Of a DNA stretch of 64,000 nucleotides, positions 43,737 through 52,469 are shown in pieces (within the stretch, counting starts at the first letter, position 1; each line of letters opens with the position of its first letter). A program made the position numbers and the translations under genes. Location of the stretch: NCBI GenBank assembly GCA_017938695.1, contig JAGBBA010000012.1, positions 1 to 64,000 of the forward strand, in the 5' to 3' direction. The notes beneath the pieces are model-generated. The model was not told the origin of the DNA and searched no databases. It was given only the letters and a program-made list of their open reading frames with translations. Source of the DNA: Clostridia bacterium (GTDB lineage Bacteria > Bacillota > Clostridia > Christensenellales > Aristaeellaceae).

Positions 43737-44776
43737 GGGCAGCCCTCCCCGGCGATCTGCCGCAAGTACGCCAGCAGCTCTTCTGCGGATTCACGCCACG
43801 CAAACCGTTCCAGCACGGCGGTGCCGTCCTTTTCCGGCAGCGATGCAGGATCTGGGCATTCGCCCCGCGGGTCCACATAAGTCACGCTGCCGCCATAGAT
43901 TTCGTGCATCACGGGTATGTCCGCCACCGCCACCCGGCGGGCACCGGCGCACAGGGCCTCCATGGGCGGAATGCCGAAGCCTTCATATAATGAAGGAAAC
44001 AGAAAAGCCCAGCAGTCGCGCATCAGCGTTTTGGCTTCGCTGTCGCTGACGTACCCCAGCAGCCGCAAATTGCCGGGCAGTTCCGTCCCGGCACCCTCAG
44101 CAAACACACCGGGCTGCACACCGCCAGCCACCGCAAACACCCATTGCGGATGCCGCCTGGCCGCCCGGATGATCCAATCAAGATTCTTGCTGGGCTCCAT
44201 GCTGCCCAGGGCAAAGCAGTACGTCTGTTTTTCCAAGCCGAACCGCCGCAGGGCAGTTTCGTCAAAAGGCACACGCTGATAATGCTGCCAGCCGTTGGGG
44301 ATCACCGCCACCTTTTCCTCCGGCACGCCGTAATAGCGGCGCATCTCGCTGCGAGAAAACGCCGAAACCGTCATCAGCCCTTTGCTGCGCCGTACCGCAT
44401 TGGCAAACAGCACCCTGTACCACCAACGGAACAAAACGCTGTAACTGTGCGGCACAGCGCGGATTTTCATATCGTGGATGCACACCACGCCCGGGGCTAT
44501 CAGCGGCGATGTGTTGCACAGGTTCACCGCCACGGCCCCCATGCGCCGCAGGAAAGCCGGCAGTTCCAGCTGTTCCCACAGCTGCCCCTTCAGGCGGCCC
44601 ACACGCTCCACCCGGATGTTCCGGTACTCCGGCACATCCTTCGCGCCCGGCGGAACGGCCAGCAGAATCTCCCCCGGCGCGGCCAGGCGATCCAGTTCAG
44701 CCAGCAGCTCCCGGGCGTAGCGTTCCACACCCGTCACCCGGCGCACGAAAAAACGGCCGTTGATCACATACCTCAT
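43733..44776 (-). CDS. glycosyltransferase family 4
   Basis: A 347-residue GT-B transferase. Residues 1-10 are MRYVINGRFF; the donor-binding C-terminal half shows YCFALGSMEPSKNLDWIIRA, LRLLGYVSDSEAKTLMRDCW and the EX7E motif in PSLYEGFGIPPMEALCAGAR. The first half has VTGVERYARELLAELDRLA, as in mannosyl- and rhamnosyltransferases of O-antigen clusters. It is translationally coupled on both sides by 4-bp overlaps. Confidence 0.92.
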   Translation of the reverse strand: MRYVINGRFFVRRVTGVERYARELLAELDRLAAPGEILLAVPPGAKDVPEYRNIRVERVGRLKGQLWEQLELPAFLRRMGAVAVNLCNTSPLIAPGVVCIHDMKIRAVPHSYSVLFRWWYRVLFANAVRRSKGLMTVSAFSRSEMRRYYGVPEEKVAVIPNGWQHYQRVPFDETALRRFGLEKQTYCFALGSMEPSKNLDWIIRAARRHPQWVFAVAGGVQPGVFAEGAGTELPGNLRLLGYVSDSEAKTLMRDCWAFLFPSLYEGFGIPPMEALCAGARRVAVADIPVMHEIYGGSVTYVDPRGECPDPASLPEKDGTAVLERFAWRESAEELLAYLRQIAGEGCP

Positions 44777-45915
44777 GCGCGGCCGTCCCCTCTGCCGATC
44801 TCCTCCATCAGCGCAACGATGCTTTGGCGGAAGCGGTCATTCATGTAGTGCTCCTTTACCCGGCTTCTGCCTGCCTCCCCCAGCCGTTGGCGAAGGGCTT
44901 CGTCCTCCGCCAGGGTTTGCAGGGCCCGGGCATAGGCCTGCACATCGCGGTTCGGCACTTCCAGCCCGGCCACGCCATTGGGGCACACCTCGTTCACCCC
45001 GGAATCCGGGATGGTGAAGGTCACCGCCGGCAGGCCGAAGTACATGGCTTCCGCCAGCGCAACACCGAAGGATTCATTCCGCGTAATGGAGGGAAAGCAA
45101 AAGATGTCCGCCGCGGCGAGATAGGCCTTCAGCTGGTCGTCATCCACCAGGCCGGTGAACAGGAACCGTGCGTCCGTGCCAGCTTCGCGCCGGAGCTGCC
45201 GGGTCTGCTCGCCCTGGCCGGTGATGATAAACTGGAACCGGTCGTCCAGCAGCTTGCCCGCGCGGATCAGGTAGCTCAGCCCCTTGTATTCGCTGTGCCT
45301 GCCCACCGTCAGGCAGATGATCTTGCCCTTGTGCTGCTGGCGGATGGCCTCCGCCCGGGCGCGGACGGTGTCCGTCATTATCAGCCTTTGCGCATCAATG
45401 CAGTTGGAGATCACCCGGCACTTGTCCTGCGCCTGACCCAGCCACGGGCTGCCCTGGGCATAGCTGCGGGAGGTGGTGATCACCTGGGTCGCCCGGCGCA
45501 GAAGGGCACGGTTCTGCCCTGCGAAAAAGCGTCGGAGGAATTTCTGCTTCACAATGTCCAGATGCCAGTAGATCACCAGCTTCACCCCGGCGGGCAATGA
45601 TCTCAATAAAAAATGCGCCGCGAATGGGTTGGGATAATGGAAAACCACCACATCGGGCACAAATTCGTTCATCAGCTTTTTCAACTGTCTGCCATATGAC
45701 CAGGAAAGGGACTGGGAGCGGATCTTCGCCTGGCAGCCGCAGCGCACCACCGGCACGCCGTCCACCACATCCGTCTGATCGCCGCCTGAATGTTGAAAGC
45801 AGATCACCCGCTGCTCGCTTTGGCCAGCCAAAGCATGCACGCATTCCCGGGCGATCTGCTCCGTGCCCCCTTGAAAGGGAGCGTAATATTTGGATACATG
45901 CAGAATCTTCATCAT
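44773..45915 (-). CDS. glycosyltransferase family 4
   Basis: A 380-residue GT-B enzyme. Start at the first of two ATGs (MMKILHVSKYYAP) after ATCAAGGTGTG. The N-terminal KYYAPFQGGTEQIARECVHA loop and EVCPNGVAGLEVPNRDV near the end are typical of GT4, with the EX7E motif in NESFGVALAEAMYFGLPAVT and donor binding at CLTVGRHSEYKGLSYLIRAG. Overlaps the Wzz-like gene by 4 bp. Sugar specificity unknown. Confidence 0.92.
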   Translation of the reverse strand: MMKILHVSKYYAPFQGGTEQIARECVHALAGQSEQRVICFQHSGGDQTDVVDGVPVVRCGCQAKIRSQSLSWSYGRQLKKLMNEFVPDVVVFHYPNPFAAHFLLRSLPAGVKLVIYWHLDIVKQKFLRRFFAGQNRALLRRATQVITTSRSYAQGSPWLGQAQDKCRVISNCIDAQRLIMTDTVRARAEAIRQQHKGKIICLTVGRHSEYKGLSYLIRAGKLLDDRFQFIITGQGEQTRQLRREAGTDARFLFTGLVDDDQLKAYLAAADIFCFPSITRNESFGVALAEAMYFGLPAVTFTIPDSGVNEVCPNGVAGLEVPNRDVQAYARALQTLAEDEALRQRLGEAGRSRVKEHYMNDRFRQSIVALMEEIGRGDGRA

Positions 45916-46550
45916 GCACACACCTTGATTTTGTTTTCTTTTCGCTGCCGGTGTTCCTTCATCCGCATGCGCACCGCCAGGATGATGCAGGCCAGCACCA
46001 GTCCCACCGCCGCGCCGCCCAGGCAAAACAAAAGAACGCCCGGCCCTTCGCACTCCTCCGGCACCCGTGCCTTGGAGATCAGCTGCGGACGGCTCAGGCC
46101 CAGCGTCTGTTCGATATAATCTCCGCCCACCTGCGCGTAAGCATTGGCGATCTGCGCAGCCTCCTCAGGCGTCTTAGCCTTGACCGAGATCTCGATCATG
46201 CAGGTACCCTTGACGACGGCTGCCGACTGCATCTCCCGCAATTCCTCGCAGGTATAGGGCAGCGACAGGCTGCGGGTCACGCCCTCGTGCACATCGTCCA
46301 TGTCCAGGGCCTGCTGATATTCCTTGGCCAGGGCATAGCCCAGCTGCACATCGGCATAGTTCAGCCCGACCGTGGAGGTGTCCAGCGCATGAAGGGTCGC
46401 CGTGGCCTTAAAAACCGGTGAAACAAAAAATATGGACACCGCACCAGCCGATACAGCAGCGATCAGCACCGTGCAGACTATCCATTTCCATTGCATAAAT
46501 ATGCATTCAATCCAGTCGATCAGATCAAATTCATGTTCATGCTTCACCAT
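45912..46550 (-). CDS. Wzz-like chain-length determinant/capsule co-polymerase subunit
   Basis: A 212-residue protein with a helix at each end (about 23-42 and 173-195) and an extracytoplasmic domain of about 130 residues. FDLIDWIECIFMQWKWIVCT at the N-terminus and TPEEAAQIANAYA before the second helix are Wzz-family features. It is smaller than enteric Wzz (325) and equals the CapA/YveK type that normally pairs with a separate tyrosine kinase; no kinase is encoded here. Overlaps the acyltransferase gene by 14 bp. Confidence 0.85.
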   Translation of the reverse strand: MVKHEHEFDLIDWIECIFMQWKWIVCTVLIAAVSAGAVSIFFVSPVFKATATLHALDTSTVGLNYADVQLGYALAKEYQQALDMDDVHEGVTRSLSLPYTCEELREMQSAAVVKGTCMIEISVKAKTPEEAAQIANAYAQVGGDYIEQTLGLSRPQLISKARVPEECEGPGVLLFCLGGAAVGLVLACIILAVRMRMKEHRQRKENKIKVCA

Positions 46551-47589
46551 GCTTTTTCACCCGATCCGTCTTTCCCGTCAGCCAATGGTACACCCTCGGC
46601 TGGTGTTTTTCCAGCAGCATGCAAACCGCACAGCAGCCTGTGATCACCACCGCCGGAAGCAGCCAAACCAGGCCCGGACACCACTGCACACACAGCTTTT
46701 TCAGCACCGTCAAGCCCATTTCATGGAACAGGTAGATACCATATCCGTGCCGCACCAGCATCAACAGCCAACGGTTGTTTGCCCATTTGACCGCACCCGA
46801 CGCCAGCCGCCACCAGCAGCACAGCCCGATAACCACCGCAGCCGCATGGAGCCATTGCGCTGCCGCAGCACCGAGCACCGCGAGCCCGTAAACCAGCCAC
46901 AGCCAGCCCCCGGGAACCGCCTTCAGCCAGATTCGCCACGCCGGATATTTCACCATATAGTACCCCAGACAAAAGAAGCACAAGCCTTCCATCCGCAGGC
47001 AGAACAGCGGGCTTTCCACCCCCGTTGCGTACAGCACAACCAGCACTGCCAGCGTCAGGCGCGGCCACCGCTGCATCACCCTCAAAGCCAGGCCTGCCAA
47101 CAGGTTCAGCACAAACAGATCGCGCAGAAACCACAGGTGATACGCCACCGGCCCGCCCTGAAAACCCACATAGGCATTGATCCACTGCCAGGCGTTCCAG
47201 GCGTACACATTGGTTGCTTCCGATGAAAAATAGGCACTCAACGCGCCTATTTTCCGGCCGAGCAAACACACGGCAAGCCAGAACGTATTCAACAGCAGAT
47301 AGGGCACCAGCAGGCGGCGAAATTTCCGCCGGAGATTCGCCTTCCAGCAAAACTCCCGCCGGAACAGCAGCGCGCCGGACAAAAGGAAAAAGCCTGGCAC
47401 AGCACACCGAAGCACTTGCCCTGTCAGCAGATCTCTGCCCCAAGCAAGCACCCCCGGCCATTCCTGCACCACCACGACCCCGGCGAAGCGAGTTTCTTCA
47501 TCAAGGGCATGCAAAAAGATGACCATGAACAAGAACCCGACTTTCATCAGGTCGATCACATTCGGTATCCGGTTTGTGATCTGCTTCAT
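46537..47589 (-). CDS. acyltransferase family 3 (O-acetyltransferase-like)
   Basis: A 350-residue integral membrane acyltransferase with ten predicted helices. It begins RIPNVIDLMKVGFLFMVIFL with HALDE, and has FFLLSGALLFRREFCWKANL / RRKFRRLLVPYLL in the first half, the usual OafA/WecH pattern. It probably acetylates or otherwise acylates the surface polysaccharide. First gene of the operon; promoter 40-70 nt upstream. Confidence 0.9.
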   Translation of the reverse strand: MKQITNRIPNVIDLMKVGFLFMVIFLHALDEETRFAGVVVVQEWPGVLAWGRDLLTGQVLRCAVPGFFLLSGALLFRREFCWKANLRRKFRRLLVPYLLLNTFWLAVCLLGRKIGALSAYFSSEATNVYAWNAWQWINAYVGFQGGPVAYHLWFLRDLFVLNLLAGLALRVMQRWPRLTLAVLVVLYATGVESPLFCLRMEGLCFFCLGYYMVKYPAWRIWLKAVPGGWLWLVYGLAVLGAAAAQWLHAAAVVIGLCCWWRLASGAVKWANNRWLLMLVRHGYGIYLFHEMGLTVLKKLCVQWCPGLVWLLPAVVITGCCAVCMLLEKHQPRVYHWLTGKTDRVKKHGEA

Positions 47590-47631
47590 GTGGCTTTCCT
47601 CGCCTGAATACGATGCGATGAATTCTTATAC

Positions 47632-47660
47632 AGTATAGTATACACCCGCATTGCTGTCAA
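47632..47660 (-). promoter_or_regulatory. sigma-70 promoter of the surface polysaccharide operon
   Basis: On the minus strand TTGACA (47655-47660), 17-nt spacer, TATACT (47632-47637). A second overlapping TATACT lies at 47637-47642. Confidence 0.8.
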
Positions 47661-47692
47661 GGGGTTTTTGTGATTTTTTCGTTTTTTTTGCA

Positions 47693-48418
47693 TTATTTTG
47701 TTTGCATTTCCCGTTCTCCCCATCTTTTCAGCAGCACGGCCATCACGATCCCGGCGATCATCGTGGCCACGCCGATGAAGATCACAAAGCCGGAGATCAT
47801 CGCCGCCGGGTCGGAAAAGGAGGCCGTCACGCTGCTGGAAACGCCTGCGCTGCCGAACACCTCGTCGGCAAAGGGCGGGGCGGAGATCACGTTGCCGAAT
47901 TCGTCGTACCAGGTCACGCCACTCATGGCGTTGGAGGTGGCAAAGCCGCCGAAGCCCATGTCGCCAAAGGGATCATTCATCGACATGGAGCGGGTGAAAC
48001 TGCCCGTCACCGCGCGCATCAGCATGCCAAAAAGCGCGAACACCGCGCCGCCGATGGCGGTACGCACGCCGTAAAGCCAGCCGAATTTCTTCACCGCCGT
48101 GCCGATAAACCCCGGCAGATTCTCCACCCAGGTGGGCCAGGCAGCCTGCGCAGGCGCGGCTTCCTGGGCGGCAGTTTCCTCGGCGACAGGTGTTTCTTCG
48201 GGCGTGGGTTCCTCGGGAATGCCGTCCTCGGACAAAAGCCAGTCCGCCGTTACGTCGAAAGCCTTGGCCAGCAGCGGCAGCTTGGTGATCTCCGGCGACG
48301 CCTCGCCGGTTTCCCATTTGCTGATGGACTGCCGGGACACTCCGATGAGCTCCGCCAGAGCTTCCTGACTCAGGCCAGCCTGCTTGCGGCACCAGTAAAT
48401 CTTCTCGTTCAGTTTCAT
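47693..48418 (-). CDS. Xre-family HTH regulator with membrane helices
   Basis: 241 residues. Helix-turn-helix: [20 protein letters not shown] followed by [20 protein letters not shown] (residues 9-50). A Pro/Glu/Ala-rich linker (68-92) leads to a C-terminal half with two hydrophobic segments (about 119-137, 209-231), so this is a membrane-tethered DNA-binding protein of the kind common in gut Clostridia beside stress or surface genes. The [14 protein letters not shown] stretch between them is unusual. The target is unknown; it lies convergent with no terminator visible and is upstream of the polysaccharide operon on the same strand. Confidence 0.85.
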   Translation of the reverse strand: MKLNEKIYWCRKQAGLSQEALAELIGVSRQSISKWETGEASPEITKLPLLAKAFDVTADWLLSEDGIPEEPTPEETPVAEETAAQEAAPAQAAWPTWVENLPGFIGTAVKKFGWLYGVRTAIGGAVFALFGMLMRAVTGSFTRSMSMNDPFGDMGFGGFATSNAMSGVTWYDEFGNVISAPPFADEVFGSAGVSSSVTASFSDPAAMISGFVIFIGVATMIAGIVMAVLLKRWGEREMQTK

Positions 48419-48521
48419 GATGTTATTCCTCCTTACGCCTGCAGGATAGCATATGCACCGGTTGCGAAACTACCAACACCCCTTGGAAATTGCCGCAACC
48501 GCCGGTTGCAGCCAAGGAAAA

Positions 48522-49799
48522 TCAAGCCTTTGCGGCATACTGGGCGATCTGCTCCGCCATGGCGTCCAGCAGGGATTGCAGCAGGGCCGCATCCTCTGCA
48601 TCATATTGCCCGGCCACGCACAGGGTGCATCCGCCGTCAAAGCTGGCGGCAGAAACCTGCATGCCCGGCTTGCGCTTCAGCGGGCCGCCGAAGGCTCCGC
48701 CGGCGGGCGCAACGCCATCCAGGGTCAGGGCCGCGCCGTCCATGCTGCCCAGGTTGGTCAGGCCGATGGAAAAGCTGCCGTAGATCCACCCCACGCACTT
48801 GAGCAGCACGCTCAGGGGCAAGGTTTTGGCTGCGCCGTGCACCAGCGGCATGCCCGTCAGCCCTGCCAGAGGATCAGCCTTGGCGGCACGGGTTTGCTGC
48901 GCTACCAGGGCCAGGGTGTGGGCAAAATCGGCTCCCAGGCCCTCGGGCAGGGTGGTGCACAGTGTGCCGGACATATTGCACAGCCCGGCTGAATCACCGC
49001 TGGGGCAGTGCTTGCGCAGGTCCATCATGCCCATGACGCTCATGGGCGCGGCGGCATCCATGCCGGGCATTTGAGCATAAGCGTGATAGCACGCTGCCAG
49101 CAGCAGGTCGTTCACGCTGGCCCCAATTGCCTTGGCCTGGCTGTGGGCTGCGGCCATGGTTTCCGCCGGGATGTGCTGCCAGGTCAGCCGGGGTTCGCCT
49201 GCGTCCTTTCCGGGATAGGGAAATTCCGACTTCACGCCGCCCATGGGGCTGCGCAAAAGCTGGCGCATTTCCTGCCGGGAGAGCTGCTCGTACACCTGCT
49301 CGGCGGCGCGGCTGCCGTTTTTGACCTGCAGGCCCTCTGCGCTGCCGGTGGCGAGGATCAGTCCGTAGGCCTCCGCAATCTTCCCCAGCAGGTACTTGCC
49401 GTCGGAGCCGTCCACGCACAGGTGGCTGATGTTCACCACCAGCAGAGATTCCCCGCCGCCCTGCACCAGGCTCACATGCAGCTGGCAGGCATCGCCGGGC
49501 GCAACCGGCTTCAGGGCGTAGGCAACGGCCGCATCGCCGGGCCAGTCTGTCTGAACATAAGTAAAGTAGCTCTCCTCCGGCACGTCCTGGTTCACCGTCC
49601 ACCAGGCGCGGAGCTTTCCCGGGTGAAAGCTGGCGTGGAGGATATCCACACTGAACACCACGGCCTTCACGGCCCGGCGCAGGGCGTCGGCATCCAGCAG
49701 GCAGGGATAGCGCAGGATAAACCGGATGGTGTTGTCATTATAATCGTGCACGATATACTGCATGGTTTCGCCGGTACCGGCGAGCATCATACGAGGCAT
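48522..49799 (-). CDS. stand-alone condensation-type acyltransferase (HXXXDG)
   Basis: A 425-residue protein of the condensation/PapA/wax-synthase superfamily. The catalytic motif HXXXDG is present as HLCVDGSDG (about residue 131), preceded by LLVVNIS. A second-half LTNLGSMDG helps to form the tunnel. It is not attached to an NRPS module and no such genes lie near, so it more likely transfers an acyl group from CoA or ACP to an alcohol or amine acceptor. Start MPRMML follows GGAGTG. Function unknown; alternatively an alcohol acetyltransferase. Confidence 0.75.
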   Translation of the reverse strand: MPRMMLAGTGETMQYIVHDYNDNTIRFILRYPCLLDADALRRAVKAVVFSVDILHASFHPGKLRAWWTVNQDVPEESYFTYVQTDWPGDAAVAYALKPVAPGDACQLHVSLVQGGGESLLVVNISHLCVDGSDGKYLLGKIAEAYGLILATGSAEGLQVKNGSRAAEQVYEQLSRQEMRQLLRSPMGGVKSEFPYPGKDAGEPRLTWQHIPAETMAAAHSQAKAIGASVNDLLLAACYHAYAQMPGMDAAAPMSVMGMMDLRKHCPSGDSAGLCNMSGTLCTTLPEGLGADFAHTLALVAQQTRAAKADPLAGLTGMPLVHGAAKTLPLSVLLKCVGWIYGSFSIGLTNLGSMDGAALTLDGVAPAGGAFGGPLKRKPGMQVSAASFDGGCTLCVAGQYDAEDAALLQSLLDAMAEQIAQYAAKA

Positions 49800-49818
49800 A
49801 GGATCACACTCCGAAAAT

Positions 49819-49840
49819 AAAAAAGGCCGCAATGCGACCT
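49819..49840 (-). terminator. terminator of the thymidine kinase gene
   Basis: On the minus strand AAGGTCGC and GCGGCCTT pair around ATT (one G-U), followed by TTTTATTTT. Confidence 0.8.
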
Positions 49841-49850
49841 TGATAACCGT

Positions 49851-50405
49851 TTACTCGCTCAGCTGGCCGTTGGCCCAGTGCTTGCGGCACAGGGAAACAT
49901 ACTGGCTGTTGCCGCCCAGCAGGATTTGGTCGCCTTCCTTGATGACCTTGCCGTTCATCACACGGGCGTTGCAGGTGGCTTTGCGGCCGCACCAGCAGAT
50001 GGTTTTCACTTCCTCGATGGTATCCGCCCAGGCCATCAGCCACTGGCTGCCCTCGAAGAAATTGCCCTGGAAGTCTGCCCGCAGTCCGTAGCAGATCACG
50101 GGGATATCCATCTCATCCACGATCTTCACCAGGTGGGCCACCTGTTCCTTGGTCAGGAACTGGGCTTCGTCCACGATCACGCAGTCGTAGCCGCTCACGT
50201 CCATGTCAGGGATCTCTTCCATAAACACGCACTCGGTGGACAACCCGCACCGGGAGAGCACCGTGCGCTCACCGTCACGGTTATCCAGCTTGGGCTTCAC
50301 CATCAGCACCTTCTGGCCGCGCTCGTGGTAGTTATACTGCACCATGATGGCATTGGCGGTTTTGCTGGAGCCCATGGCCCCGTATCGGAAGTAAAGCTTC
50401 GCCAC
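49851..50405 (-). CDS. tdk: thymidine kinase
   Basis: Phosphorylates thymidine to dTMP in pyrimidine salvage. A 184-residue type II thymidine kinase with P-loop GAMGSSKT (residues 9-16), the DEAQF motif and a zinc site (CWCGRK at the lasso region, then CR). The start is a GTG, read as Met, 9 nt after AAAGGATG. It forms a probable unit with the upstream GNAT gene (18-nt gap) and ends at a terminator. Confidence 0.95.
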   Translation of the reverse strand: MAKLYFRYGAMGSSKTANAIMVQYNYHERGQKVLMVKPKLDNRDGERTVLSRCGLSTECVFMEEIPDMDVSGYDCVIVDEAQFLTKEQVAHLVKIVDEMDIPVICYGLRADFQGNFFEGSQWLMAWADTIEEVKTICWCGRKATCNARVMNGKVIKEGDQILLGGNSQYVSLCRKHWANGQLSE

Positions 50406-50423
50406 GGTGGGTTCATCCTTTCA

Positions 50424-51224
50424 TTACAGGAATAGGCCGGGGTAGAGCATGGTCTGGCCCAGCACCTGGGCATTGAAGGCGTTCATCAGCCGCTTTTGAG
50501 GCTGGCTGCGGCTCATGATCCGGGCGGTCACCTGGGTCACGCCCTCGGCAGCCATCAGGGCCAGGCTGCGGTGCAGCAGTGCCCTGCCCATGCCCTGGCG
50601 GCGGCAGGGCGGCGTGATGTACATGGCCACCAGCTCGCACTGTTCGCCCTGGCCAGCCATGATCACCTCGCCCACCAGCTCCGTGTTGCGGTACAGGCCC
50701 AGCACCATAAAGTGGGGCATCCGCTGCAGCTGGCTCAAATACGCCTGGTCGATGTAGGTAATGTCGTTCATCTGCAGGCGGTACAGAAGGGCCTGCTGCT
50801 CCTCGGGGGTGTTGAGGGGCGTGGGGCGCACGCCGCAGCTCATGGGGATGCGGCCATCCCCGATAGGCATGGGGATGTGCAGCACCTCCTCGGCATCGGA
50901 GCAATCGAAGCCGGAGTGCTCAAAGAAGTCCTTCATGCGGATATCATTGGGCGCGATATTGGTGTACACCCTCGCCCGCACGTTGGGATCGCAGTCCCGC
51001 AGCTGCCGGGCCCGGGCCACCAGCGCGCCAAAGAGCATATACCGCGCCGCCATCTGGCAATCCAGGCCAAAATACAGATTGATGGGGCAGTCCGGGTACA
51101 GGTGCGGCTGATACTGATACACCATATACCCCATGCCCATCTCATTGCCCAGTTCGTCCAGGGCAATAAACACATCTTCCGGCGGCAAATTGTGATACAT
51201 CCCCACAGGATGAGTAACCTGCAT
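50424..51224 (-). CDS. GNAT N-acetyltransferase, two-domain
   Basis: A 266-residue protein with two GNAT-like halves. The C-terminal half has the clear motif A, LVAMYITPPCRRQGMGRALL with HRSLALMAAEG, while the N-terminal half (DEMGNE-type LDELGNEMGMGYMVYQYQPH) is degenerate. The acceptor cannot be told. A strong AAAGGAG precedes the ATG. It heads the short unit with tdk. Confidence 0.85.
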   Translation of the reverse strand: MQVTHPVGMYHNLPPEDVFIALDELGNEMGMGYMVYQYQPHLYPDCPINLYFGLDCQMAARYMLFGALVARARQLRDCDPNVRARVYTNIAPNDIRMKDFFEHSGFDCSDAEEVLHIPMPIGDGRIPMSCGVRPTPLNTPEEQQALLYRLQMNDITYIDQAYLSQLQRMPHFMVLGLYRNTELVGEVIMAGQGEQCELVAMYITPPCRRQGMGRALLHRSLALMAAEGVTQVTARIMSRSQPQKRLMNAFNAQVLGQTMLYPGLFL

Positions 51225-51250
51225 ACTTTTCTCCTTTAATCATCATTGCG

Positions 51251-51487
51251 CCAAAGGGCTCTGCCCTTTGGAAACCTGCCAGAGGAGGCTCTGCCTCCTC
51301 TGGACTCCTCCGCTTAAGGGCCCTTCGGCCCTTAAGAATCCCATTCGGGGGGAGTGTTGCGGGGTGGTCTTCGAGTTGGGGTCACGGCGCGAGTACGGTC
51401 GCGCCGCGACGCGGGGGAAGTTACTTAGCCTCCCTCTTTGAGGGAGGTGGCAGCCGCTTGCGGCTGACGGAAGGAGTCCCCCCTGGA
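51251..51487. repeat. array of tandem hairpins and palindrome after the Lgt-like gene
   Basis: The gap 51225-51521 holds no gene. It contains six inverted repeats: CCAAAGGGC arms (51251-51271), CCAGAGGAGGC arms (51279-51303), CTTAAGGGCC arms with a CTTC loop (51313-51336), CGGCGCGA arms (51385-51406), CCTCCCTC arms (51429-51447) and CAGCCGC arms (51451-51466). The part from about 51310 to 51418 is nearly the same as an inverted copy at about 62756-62860. It sits directly 3' of the Lgt-like gene (minus strand). Confidence 0.8.
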
Positions 51488-51521
51488 AAGAGCCACTGAG
51501 AGGGGGTCCTCGGCGTTTGCT

Positions 51522-52466
51522 TTACGCCCGCTTGGCTTCGCCGTCCACCAGCATGGTGAGGGCCATCACGATCAGGGTACCGGCCATCACAAAGTAGAGG
51601 ATCACGTTGTCGATGGTGGACTTGTCCAGGGCAAACTCGATCAGGATAATCGTCACGATGCCCAGCAGGAACAGCACCAGGCGGATGACCTGCCAGGGGG
51701 TCCAGCCGCCCTGCTTTACCATGCGGTAAATGCGGGGGAAGATCACGAAGGCCATGGTGATGGCCGCCGCCAGCTGGCTGAAGCGCACAAAGCCGAAGCG
51801 GATGAACTCGTCCTCGCGCAGGCTTTCCAGAATGATCTGGGTCACGCCCAGCAGGATGATGAAGGTTTCGGCAGTGCGGCCCGCGCGGGATTTGTTCACC
51901 ATGCAGCACAGCACGATGAAGATGACCAGCGCGGCCAGGGCTTCGTAGAAGAACACGGGGATCTGCCAGTCGCCGTAGACGCTCTGCACCGCGAAGGGAA
52001 AGCGGCACCAGGTTTCTTCCCACAGGTATTCGCCCAGGCCCTGGCTGGTGAACTTTTCACCCATGCGTTCAAAGGCCAGAGCGATAGCACCGCCTGCGGC
52101 AGCCAGGTCCAGCATGCGGGCAGGCTTTTGCTTGGTGGCTTTGGCGTAGAGCCACGCGCCCGCGCCGCCGCCCAGCACCGCGCCGTAGAGGGTGTAGCCT
52201 CCCTGCCACAGCTGGGGGATGAACCCTGCGCCGCCCAGGTCGACCAGGATGAAGGACAGGTTCGTGAGGCAATACACGATGCGGCCGCCCAGCAGCGCAC
52301 CCAGCATGGTGGCCAGGCTCAGGCTCAGGGTCGCATTCACGCCGGGGTTTTTCCGGCCCAGCAGCACAGCGGCCGCCACGCCCAGCAGGGCACCCAGCAC
52401 CACGCACAGGCCAAAGGCCGTCAGGGTAAAGGGACCGAAGGTTAATAAGATCGTCGTTTCACTCAT
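51522..52466 (-). CDS. Lgt-family membrane protein with altered signature residues
   Basis: A 314-residue protein with seven to eight helices. Lgt landmarks are recognisable but changed: LLGGRIVYCLTN early, GGYTLYGAVLGGG where Lgt has GG.S.HGG (the essential His is Tyr here), and ERMGEKFTSQGLGEYL in place of the GR.[GA]NF.N.E signature (Asn and Glu positions changed). The final VMAGTLIVMALTMLV helix is typical. It may be a non-canonical diacylglyceryl transferase or a related enzyme with another lipid or acceptor. It is 3 nt from the NAGPA gene, suggesting a shared role at the envelope. Confidence 0.75.
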   Translation of the reverse strand: MSETTILLTFGPFTLTAFGLCVVLGALLGVAAAVLLGRKNPGVNATLSLSLATMLGALLGGRIVYCLTNLSFILVDLGGAGFIPQLWQGGYTLYGAVLGGGAGAWLYAKATKQKPARMLDLAAAGGAIALAFERMGEKFTSQGLGEYLWEETWCRFPFAVQSVYGDWQIPVFFYEALAALVIFIVLCCMVNKSRAGRTAETFIILLGVTQIILESLREDEFIRFGFVRFSQLAAAITMAFVIFPRIYRMVKQGGWTPWQVIRLVLFLLGIVTIILIEFALDKSTIDNVILYFVMAGTLIVMALTMLVDGEAKRA

Positions 52467-52469
52467 AGC

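Noticed and set aside
51225-51521. Array of repeats considered as CRISPR
   Set aside because: Hairpin arms differ from each other; no constant repeat-spacer spacing and no cas genes.
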